From Candidatus Paceibacter normanii SCGC AAA255-P19 (lineage in GTDB: Bacteria; Patescibacteriota; Minisyncoccia; Minisyncoccales; Paceibacteraceae): a DNA stretch of 13,827 bases. The translations under genes were made by a program, and so were the position numbers. The stretch lies in assembly GCA_000398025.1 (NCBI GenBank), contig ASKX01000001.1, positions 1 to 13,827 on the forward strand, in the 5' to 3' direction. Below, one piece after another: positions 6,358 through 12,935 of this stretch (position 1 is its first letter; the number at the start of each line of letters is the position of its first letter). Below the pieces are notes generated by a model. That model made no database searches and was not told the origin of the DNA. It saw only the letters and a list, made by a program, of their open reading frames with translations.

Positions 6358-8039
6358 GGACGACGAGCGATAATTACTGAAACTTCTTTTTTATTTAAAA
6401 ATTCTTTTACCGCAGCAACAAATTCTTTTTGATTTATAGGATCAATAACTCTTAGGTTTTTTACTCCGCAACCTTTAACTACATTTTCAATTCTGATCCC
6501 ATTGGGCGTAGCCGGCGCTCCAGGGTGAGGCTGGTGCCCGGTCATGGCTGTGGTGCCATTGTCTAAAATAATAATCAAAGGATTTGATTTGTTATAGATA
6601 GTATTTATTAAGGCAGGAATGCCAGCGTGAAAGAAAGTACCGTCGCCAATAAAGGTAATTAACTTTTGGTCAGTGGCTTTTTTGACTCCGTGAGCAATTC
6701 CTAGCGAAGAACCCATGCAGGATAAAAAATCTTGAATCTTCAAAGGAGGAAGACCAAACAACATATAACAACCGATGTCTCCGCCAAAAACTACTTTTTC
6801 GGGATCAACTGCTTTTTTGATTGCTGAAAAAACAAACCAATAAGGGCAACCGGGACACAATTGCGGAAACCTCTTCGGAATTTTCAATTTCCAATTTCTA
6901 ATTTTCAATGAATTTTCAATTTTCAATTTACAATTAGCAAACTTTGCGATAGCTAATGTGATAATTTCGGGTTTTAATTCGCCGACCTCAGAAATTAGCT
7001 CTTTTCCAGTGATTTTTAATTTACAATTGGCCTCTTTGGCTAATCTTTCTACTTCTTTTTCTAAATAAGGCTCTAATTCTTCAACTATCAAGACTTTTTT
7101 GAGCTTTTGATCGCTGAGAGCCTTGCTCTCATCTCTCGCCTCGCCCCGCTGGCGCGGGGCTCGGCTGATAAAGTCTTTAATTTTCTTTTCTGGCAAGGGA
7201 TAAAAAAATCCCAACTTTAAAACCGGCAAGTTTAAATTGAGATCCTTTAGGGCCTCCTTTACATATAAATAACCTATTCCCGAAGTAATTATCCCCGTCC
7301 CGCTGATTGATTTCGGAAATCGATTAATTTGATTAATTTTAGAATGTTCGGAGAAGGTTTGGATTTTTTCTATTTTTTCTAAGAGTTCTTTTTTCATTTC
7401 CATAACTCTCGGCGGCAGGGTTACAAATCTTCTTGGATCTTTAACGAATCTCCCTTTATTCGATATTCTATATTCTATATTCGATATTCTCACTGGAGCC
7501 CGTTGGTGGGCCACCCGAGTGGTAGTCCTTATCATCACTGGTATTTTAAATCTCTCTGAAATCTGAAAGGCTAATTTAGTAAATTCTTTACATTCCTGAG
7601 GATCAGCCGGTTCTAAGGTTGGGATATGAGTTAAATAAGAGATGGCTCTGGTGCCTTCTTCCCATTGAGCTGAACTGTGACAAGAAGGGTCATCAGCTAC
7701 AATAATTACGGTTGGTCCCTTGCTGCCAGTATAAACAAAAGGGCCTAAAGCATCTAAACAGACGTTTAAGCCAAAATCTTTCATGGCTACCAGAGTTTTT
7801 AATCCAGAAAAGGAAGCTCCAACTCCGGCTTCCAGGGCTACTTTCTCATTGGTAGAGTATTCAAAGTAAACTCCGGCTGATTTCCCAATTCTAAAAAAGG
7901 TGTCGCCAATGTCAGAAGCTGGTGTGCCAGGGTAAGTGGAGACAAATTGAACTCCAGCTTCCAAAGCGCCCCTAACAATAGCTTCGTTACCTAAGAGAAT
8001 AATTTTTTTACCCGGTTTATTCAAAAGCATTTCTTCCAT
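6336..8039 (-). CDS. iorA: Indolepyruvate:ferredoxin oxidoreductase-type subunit alpha (IorA), no C-terminal ferredoxin domain
   Basis: Thiamine-diphosphate subunit partnering IorB. 567 residues: N-terminal pyrimidine-type domain ('LLGNEAIVRGALEAGVQFVS', 'TYPGTPASDIGDTF'), middle Rossmann-like domain II, and a TPP-binding domain from about 390 with 'CPGCP' (395-399), 'GGDIGCYMLFG', and the GDG...N motif (GDG 465-467, N494). It stops right after 'VIIARRPCVQIKR', where typical IorA continues into a ferredoxin domain with two CxxCxxC...CP clusters; none is present here or nearby, so the electron path is unclear. At least three repeat-like segments are inserted in frame (about residues 184-196, 291-312 and 368-388). 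The start is 2 nt after the glmS stop. Substrate range could be another 2-oxoacid. Confidence 0.88.
   Translation of the reverse strand: MEEMLLNKPGKKIILLGNEAIVRGALEAGVQFVSTYPGTPASDIGDTFFRIGKSAGVYFEYSTNEKVALEAGVGASFSGLKTLVAMKDFGLNVCLDALGPFVYTGSKGPTVIIVADDPSCHSSAQWEEGTRAISYLTHIPTLEPADPQECKEFTKLAFQISERFKIPVMIRTTTRVAHQRAPVRISNIEYRISNKGRFVKDPRRFVTLPPRVMEMKKELLEKIEKIQTFSEHSKINQINRFPKSISGTGIITSGIGYLYVKEALKDLNLNLPVLKLGFFYPLPEKKIKDFISRAPRQRGEARDESKALSDQKLKKVLIVEELEPYLEKEVERLAKEANCKLKITGKELISEVGELKPEIITLAIAKFANCKLKIENSLKIRNWKLKIPKRFPQLCPGCPYWFVFSAIKKAVDPEKVVFGGDIGCYMLFGLPPLKIQDFLSCMGSSLGIAHGVKKATDQKLITFIGDGTFFHAGIPALINTIYNKSNPLIIILDNGTTAMTGHQPHPGAPATPNGIRIENVVKGCGVKNLRVIDPINQKEFVAAVKEFLNKKEVSVIIARRPCVQIKR
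6876..6938. repeat. Low-complexity repeat in frame inside iorA
   Basis: On the coding strand, repeated AAATTGAAAATT-type units encode 'CKLKIENSLKIRNWKLKIP' (about residues 368-388), just before the conserved 'CPGCP' of the TPP domain. A shorter piece of the same kind encodes 'CKLKITGK' near 7007-7031. Such units are dispersed in many Patescibacteria genomes (from memory). Confidence 0.6.
7115..7160. repeat. Double-hairpin palindromic insertion in frame inside iorA
   Basis: Two perfect inverted repeats: TGAGAGC / GCTCTCA (7 bp, CTT tip, 7115-7131) and GCCCCGC / GCGGGGC (7 bp, TGGC tip, 7143-7160). They lie in a G+C-rich patch within an AT-rich gene and encode the polar stretch 'SRAPRQRGEARDESKALSD', which does not resemble IorA. 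Spacing and layout mirror the murA element, and the first hairpin resembles AGAGCTCTTGCTCT in the non-coding region at 1915-1928. Confidence 0.65.
7457..7490. repeat. Short tandem repeat (NIEYRISN type) in frame inside iorA
   Basis: On the coding strand AGAATATCGAATAT units are repeated, translating to 'RISNIEYRISN' (about residues 184-194). It sits in the linker after the first domain. The unit is simple-sequence-like and has no IorA equivalent; I know the same peptide pattern as a frequent insertion in Patescibacteria proteins. Confidence 0.6.
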
Positions 8040-8041
8040 AT

Positions 8042-9844
8042 TTACTCAACGGTTACTGACTTGGCTAAATTTCTTGGTTTGTCAACGTTATGTCCTCGTA
8101 ATACTCCAGAATGGTAGGCAAAAAGCTGCAAAGGAATGAGAGCTAAAATTGGAGTTAGCATCTCTAAGGTTTTAGGAATATAAATTACGTCATCAACTAA
8201 ATTTTTGATATCTTCGTTTCCCTCGGTAGCTACAGCAATAATTGGCCCTCCCCTAGCTTTAATTTCTTCGATATTAGACATCATCTTTTCGTAAACACTA
8301 TTTGAAGGACAAATTGCCACTGTAGGGAAATTCTCATCAATCAAAGCTAGCTCACAGTGTTTCAACTCTCCACCTCGACAACCTTCAGCATGAACATAAG
8401 CCACCTCCTTAATTTTATGAGCTCCCTCTCTAGCAGTAGGATAATCGTATTTCCTGCCAATGTACATAAAATTGTCAAAGTTTTTATATTTTTCAGCTAG
8501 CTCTTCAATTTGCACATCTTGTTCTAAGATTTTCTTTACCAATTCCGGAATTTTTGCCAATTCTTTGGTTATTCTTTGTCCCATAACCAAGGCCATATCT
8601 CTTTGTCTGCCAAGAAATAAAGTTAAGAGAGCTAAAGCGGCAATCTGAGAAGTAGTGGCTTTTGTAGAAGCTACGGCAATCTCCGGGCCAGAACGAATAT
8701 AAATTCCAGCATCAGTTTCCCTGGCCACTGAAGAACCAACCACATTAACAATTCCTAAGGTTATTAATCCCCTTTGCTTCACTTCTTTTAGAGCGGCTAA
8801 AGTGTCGGCTGTTTCTCCGGACTGAGAAACGAAAATGGCAGCTGTGTCTTTATCTAGAACCGGTTTTCGATAACGAAACTCTGAGGCCGAATCAACTTCG
8901 GCAGGAATGTTAGCATATTCTTCTAGCATATACTCTCCTACTAAAGCGGCATGGCGAGCTGTTCCGCAAGCAATAATGTTTAATCTTTTTATTTTCCTCA
9001 ACTTATCCTGAATTGCCTCCAGTCCTCCTAATTTTGCCGTACCTTCGTTAATTAATAATCTTCCTTTTAAAGTATTCTCAAGACTTTCGGGCTGTTCCAT
9101 TATCTCTTTTATCGTAAAGTGAGGATATCCCTTCTTCTCCGCCTCCCCTCTTTCCCATTCAATTGTTTCTAAGGGCTTTTCTTTTAAAATAAAAAAGTTG
9201 CCCGGCTTTAAAACGGCAATTTCATTGTCATCTAAATTAATCACCTGACGAGTATGAGTGATTACGGCTGCTGGATCGGAAGCAACTAAAAATTCATCTT
9301 GACCTATCCCTAAAAGTAAAGGAGAAGATAGTCTGGCTACTACAATTTTTTGAGGGTCTCTCTTAGAAACCACCGCTATACCGTAAGTCCCCTTTACTTC
9401 TCTTAAGGTCTCCCTTACTGCTTCCTCAAGATTACCTCTGAAATGTTTCTCAATTAAATGGCTAAGGACTTCTGTGTCACATTCAGAATTAAACTTATGC
9501 CCTTCTTTTATAAGTTGATTTCTAATTTCTTGATAATTCTCAATGATTCCATTGTGGACCAAGAAGATTTCTTTTTTACAATCGAAATGAGGATGAGCAT
9601 TAGCATCGGTAACAGCGCCGGTGGTCGCCCAGCGGGTATGAGCAATGCCAATTTCTCCGTTAGGGTCAGGAAACTCTTGTTCAAATTGGGAAATTTTCCC
9701 TGTTTTTTTAAATAAAAACGGCTTTTTTCCATCAAGAACGGAAAAGCCAAAGCTATCATAACCTCGATATTCTAATCTCTTTAGTCCAGCTAATAAAATA
9801 GGGAAGGCTGGCTTTTTACCAATATAACCAACGATGCCGCACAT
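8042..9844 (-). CDS. glmS: Glutamine--fructose-6-phosphate aminotransferase (isomerizing) GlmS
   Basis: Makes glucosamine-6-phosphate from fructose-6-phosphate and glutamine, feeding UDP-GlcNAc. 600 residues, near the usual 609. N-terminal glutaminase: 'MCGIVGYIG' with Cys2 as the exposed nucleophile after Met removal, 'EYRGYDS', 'HTRWATTG' (69-76), 'HNGIIENY' and 'CDTEVLSHL'. Two SIS isomerase domains follow: 'IACGTARHA' and 'SQSGETADT' (340-348), 'VASTKATTSQ' (391-400), 'EVAYVHAEGCRGGELKH' (480-496), and the C-terminal 'DKPRNLAKSVTVE'. The usual 'ELKHGP' loop reads 'ELKHCE' (C497, E498), a small oddity next to active-site His496. It starts 4 nt after the leuS stop with no clear Shine-Dalgarno site, so coupling to leuS is likely; no glmS ribozyme leader is possible here. 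Confidence 0.97.
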   Translation of the reverse strand: MCGIVGYIGKKPAFPILLAGLKRLEYRGYDSFGFSVLDGKKPFLFKKTGKISQFEQEFPDPNGEIGIAHTRWATTGAVTDANAHPHFDCKKEIFLVHNGIIENYQEIRNQLIKEGHKFNSECDTEVLSHLIEKHFRGNLEEAVRETLREVKGTYGIAVVSKRDPQKIVVARLSSPLLLGIGQDEFLVASDPAAVITHTRQVINLDDNEIAVLKPGNFFILKEKPLETIEWERGEAEKKGYPHFTIKEIMEQPESLENTLKGRLLINEGTAKLGGLEAIQDKLRKIKRLNIIACGTARHAALVGEYMLEEYANIPAEVDSASEFRYRKPVLDKDTAAIFVSQSGETADTLAALKEVKQRGLITLGIVNVVGSSVARETDAGIYIRSGPEIAVASTKATTSQIAALALLTLFLGRQRDMALVMGQRITKELAKIPELVKKILEQDVQIEELAEKYKNFDNFMYIGRKYDYPTAREGAHKIKEVAYVHAEGCRGGELKHCELALIDENFPTVAICPSNSVYEKMMSNIEEIKARGGPIIAVATEGNEDIKNLVDDVIYIPKTLEMLTPILALIPLQLFAYHSGVLRGHNVDKPRNLAKSVTVE

Positions 9845-9848
9845 TGAT

Positions 9849-12821
9849 TTATGTAACGATATTTATAATTTTCCCAGGGACGAAAATAACTTTTTTAATT
9901 TCCTTATCTCCTATCCATTTTTGCACGATTTGGCGAGAAATAGCAAGTTCTCTAGCTTTTTCTTCCGAAAGCGAAGCCTCCACTTCAATTTTGTCTCTAA
10001 CCTTACCATTAACTTGGACCACCAAATTTACCACTTCTTCTTTAATCAACTTTGGGTCATATTTTGGCCATTTCTCAAGAAAGATACTCTCTTTGTGGCC
10101 AATTTTCTGCCAGAGCTCTTCAGCTAGGTGAGGAGCAAAAGGAGAGAGTAAAATCAACGTTTTTTCAATAACGTCTTTCCCTACGTTTTCTTTCTTTGCT
10201 AAACATAGATTGATAAATTCCATGAAAGCAGCTACCGCTGTATTAAACTTTGTTGCTTCCAAATCTTCATCAATTTTTTTATTAAGTTTTTGTAAAGCTC
10301 TTAAAATTTCTGAGCTGCTTTCTTTATTCTCTCCACTCTCTGCGACTATCCTCCAAACTTTTTCCAAAAATCGATAAACTCCTTTGACTCCTTGAGCGCT
10401 CCAGGTAATAGTTTGGTCAAAAGGGCCCATAAACATTTCGTAAATCCTCAAAGTGTCTGCTCCATATTTTTCAACAATATCATCAGGATTGATGACGTTG
10501 CCAAAGGATTTGGACATTTTTCTGCCGTCTTCAGCTAAGACTATACCATGAGAAGTTCTTCTCTGATAGGGTTCAGGCGTGGGAGCGGCTCCAATATCAA
10601 AAAGGAATTTATAAATGAATCGAGAATATAAAAGGTGTAAAGTAGTATGTTCCATACCACCGTTATACCAGTCAACTGGCAACCAGTATCTTAATTTTTT
10701 AGAATCAGCTAAAACTTTATCATTATCAGGATCACAGTACCTCATATAATACCAGTTGGAACCTGCCCAATTTGGCATAGTGTCTGTTTCTCTTTTGGCT
10801 GGACCTGCACATTTTGGACACTTAGTATTAACCCATTCAGAAATTGCAGCTAAAGGACTCTCGCCAGTACCAGTTGGTTGATATTTTTCAACATAAGGCA
10901 GCTCGACTGGTAAATCTTTTTCTGGCACTGGAGCCACTCCGCACTTTGGGCAATGCACAATTGGGATGGGCTCTCCCCAATAATGTTGTCTAGAGAAAAC
11001 CCAATCACGTAATTTATATTGAACTTTTTTTCTGCCAGCTCCTTTTTTTTCTAGCCAAGCAGTAATTTTTTCAATTGCCTCTTCAGAAGATAAATCATTA
11101 AATTGTCCGGAATTAACTAATTTACCGTAATCAGTGTAAGCTTCTATTAAAATATCACTAACAATTTCTGGCAATTCTTTTATGCCGTAACTTTCATTGA
11201 AATGGCCCTTATTATCAAATATTTTAATTTCGCTTTTAAGGGGTTTGTAATTTTCCTGAACCGAGAGGGGAATGTAAGGATCATTAGTAGACAGATAAAT
11301 AACTGATTCTTCAGTCAATCTTCTAATTTTACCCCAATCTAATTTAGTAGAATTAAATTTTTGAATGCAACTAATCCCGGCATCGTCAGTACCAGCTTTT
11401 TTCAAAGCTTGCCAATTTTTTTCATCCTGTTTTTCGCCAGTAGGTGCAACTAGAATTAGCTTTTTAACTTTCAAATTAGCTTCTTCAATAAATTTACAAG
11501 CGACGGGCACACCAAGACTATGACCAACTACGATTAAATCACCTGCAAATTCCTCCTTGAAACTGCTAAGAGTACCTAACCACTCTTTCATTTCTGGATT
11601 TTCAGCGTTAGGCAAATCAGGAATTAAAGCTTTGTAGCCAATTTTTTCGCATTCTTGCTTAAACCAAGGAAACCAATTTTCCTTAGAATGGCCGCAAATA
11701 CCATGAATTAAAAGTACAGTTCCTTTGAGCTTATCATCTCTAATAACAACTTTTATCGGTAGGTTATATTTTTTAGCAAAGTCATAATCTCGATAGTCGT
11801 GAGCTGGCACCACCATAACCGCTCCTCCACCATAAGTAGCTACTACATAATCACCTACCCAAATGGGCACTTTTTCCTCATTAGCCGGGTTAATACAATA
11901 AGAACCGGTAAAAACTCCGGTTTTTTCTTTTTCTAACTGTCCTCTTTCAAAATCACTTTTCTTTTTAGCAGCTTTAATATATTCTTCTACCTCTTCTTTA
12001 TTTTCGGGTTTAATCAGCTTCTCAATTAAAGGGTGCTCGGGAGCCAAAACCAGAGCTGTCACTCCAAAAAGAGTATCGGTTCTAGTGGTAAAAACTTGGA
12101 TTATATCTTTAGAGCCTTCAACTTTGAAATCGATTTCGGTCCCATAACTTTTGCCGATCCAATTAATTTGTTGTGCTTTGATTTTTTCTAAATAATTAAC
12201 TTTTCCTAAATCCTCAATTAAACGATCGGAGTAAGCAGTAATTTTGAGCATCCATTGTTTCAAGACTTTTTTCTCTACCGGCGCTCCGCAGCGCTCGCAA
12301 GCCCCTCCGACTACCTCTTCATTAGCCAAACCAATTTTACAAGAAGGACACCAATTAACCGGTATTTCAGCTTGATAAGCCAGCCCCTTTTCAAAAAGTT
12401 TAAGAAAAATCCACTGAGTCCATCTGTAATATTTTGGCTCGGTGGTGTTAATCTCTCTAGACCAATCAAAAGAAAGGCCCAAACTTTTAAGTTGCCTCTT
12501 AAAGTTAGCTGCGTTTTTTTCAGTTACTTTTTGAGGATGAATGCCAGTTTTGATGGCGTAATTCTCCGTAGGTAAGCCAAAAGCATCCCAACCAATAGGA
12601 TACAAAACATTAAATCCTTCCATCCGACTTTTTCTGGCTACGGCGTCTAGAGCAGAATAACTGCGGACGTGGCCCACATGAAGGCCATCTCCGGAAGGAT
12701 AAGGAAACTCAATGAGAATATATTTTTTAGGTCGTTTAGAAAAATCCTCTGCCCGATACAATTTCTTTTCCTCCCAAAGTTTCTGCCACTTGGGCTCTAT
12801 TTCCTGAGGCTTATAATTCAT
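9849..12821 (-). CDS. leuS: Leucyl-tRNA synthetase with an alpha/beta hydrolase inserted in the editing domain
   Basis: Charges tRNA-Leu. 990 residues against about 860 for E. coli LeuRS. Order: class I catalytic fold with HIGH motif 'HVGH' (48-51); zinc site 'CPSC...CERC' (158-177); CP1 editing domain with Thr-rich 'FTTRTDTLFG' (244-253) and 'VPAHDYRDYDF' (conserved Asp345); a roughly 200-residue insertion (about 361-560); return to LeuRS at 'AYTDYGKLVNSGQFNDLSS'; 'RDWVFSRQHYWGEPIP'; a second Cys-pair module ('CPKC' at 624-627 and 668-671); 'KMSKS' (768-772); anticodon-binding helices; and C-terminal 'VVQVNGKVRDKIEV'. The catalytic and editing residues look intact, so it should be active. 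The frame is unbroken, and the base composition of the insertion resembles the rest of the gene. It is first in the leuS-glmS-iorA-iorB run and has its own promoter. Confidence 0.97.
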   Translation of the reverse strand: MNYKPQEIEPKWQKLWEEKKLYRAEDFSKRPKKYILIEFPYPSGDGLHVGHVRSYSALDAVARKSRMEGFNVLYPIGWDAFGLPTENYAIKTGIHPQKVTEKNAANFKRQLKSLGLSFDWSREINTTEPKYYRWTQWIFLKLFEKGLAYQAEIPVNWCPSCKIGLANEEVVGGACERCGAPVEKKVLKQWMLKITAYSDRLIEDLGKVNYLEKIKAQQINWIGKSYGTEIDFKVEGSKDIIQVFTTRTDTLFGVTALVLAPEHPLIEKLIKPENKEEVEEYIKAAKKKSDFERGQLEKEKTGVFTGSYCINPANEEKVPIWVGDYVVATYGGGAVMVVPAHDYRDYDFAKKYNLPIKVVIRDDKLKGTVLLIHGICGHSKENWFPWFKQECEKIGYKALIPDLPNAENPEMKEWLGTLSSFKEEFAGDLIVVGHSLGVPVACKFIEEANLKVKKLILVAPTGEKQDEKNWQALKKAGTDDAGISCIQKFNSTKLDWGKIRRLTEESVIYLSTNDPYIPLSVQENYKPLKSEIKIFDNKGHFNESYGIKELPEIVSDILIEAYTDYGKLVNSGQFNDLSSEEAIEKITAWLEKKGAGRKKVQYKLRDWVFSRQHYWGEPIPIVHCPKCGVAPVPEKDLPVELPYVEKYQPTGTGESPLAAISEWVNTKCPKCAGPAKRETDTMPNWAGSNWYYMRYCDPDNDKVLADSKKLRYWLPVDWYNGGMEHTTLHLLYSRFIYKFLFDIGAAPTPEPYQRRTSHGIVLAEDGRKMSKSFGNVINPDDIVEKYGADTLRIYEMFMGPFDQTITWSAQGVKGVYRFLEKVWRIVAESGENKESSSEILRALQKLNKKIDEDLEATKFNTAVAAFMEFINLCLAKKENVGKDVIEKTLILLSPFAPHLAEELWQKIGHKESIFLEKWPKYDPKLIKEEVVNLVVQVNGKVRDKIEVEASLSEEKARELAISRQIVQKWIGDKEIKKVIFVPGKIINIVT
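11142..11741 (-). other. RBBP9/YdeN-like serine hydrolase domain inserted in LeuRS CP1 domain
   Basis: LeuRS residues about 361-560 form a complete small alpha/beta hydrolase: first strand and oxyanion loop 'GTVLLIHGICGHSKENWFPW' (367-386), 'GYKALIPDLPNAENPEMKEW', nucleophile elbow 'VVGHSLGVP' (Ser435), acid in 'STNDPYIPLS' (Asp514) and base in 'NKGHFNESYGIKELPEI' (His540). The spacing and 'NWFPWFK...PDLPN' match the RBBP9/YdeN family. It replaces the short loop that in E. coli LeuRS joins 'IKPVI' to 'ALTEKG', with both flanks perfectly conserved. Confidence 0.9.
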
Positions 12822-12834
12822 AAAATCATCTTTA

Positions 12835-12864
12835 ATTCTATCTCGTTTTTTTTGCCTTTGTCTA
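12835..12864 (-). promoter_or_regulatory. Probable leuS operon promoter
   Basis: TAGACA (12859-12864), an 18-nt spacer, and TAGAAT (12835-12840) on the minus strand, each one base from consensus. 13 nt separate the -10 box from the leuS ATG, giving a predicted leader of about 6 nt with no Shine-Dalgarno site. It lies just downstream of the purC terminator. Confidence 0.45.
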
Positions 12865-12877
12865 TTTTATCAGCTCC

Positions 12878-12913
12878 AAAAACAAGACGAGGGGGAAGCA
12901 AATTGCTTCCCCC
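12878..12913 (-). terminator. Intrinsic terminator of purC
   Basis: Stem GGGGGAAGC / GCTTCCCCC around a 5-nt A/T tip (12891-12913), about 22 nt past the purC stop. On the minus strand it is followed by TCGTCTTGTTTTT, a T-rich but imperfect tract. It separates purC from leuS. Confidence 0.65.
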
Positions 12914-12935
12914 TTCTTCATTTATCAAAAGGATT

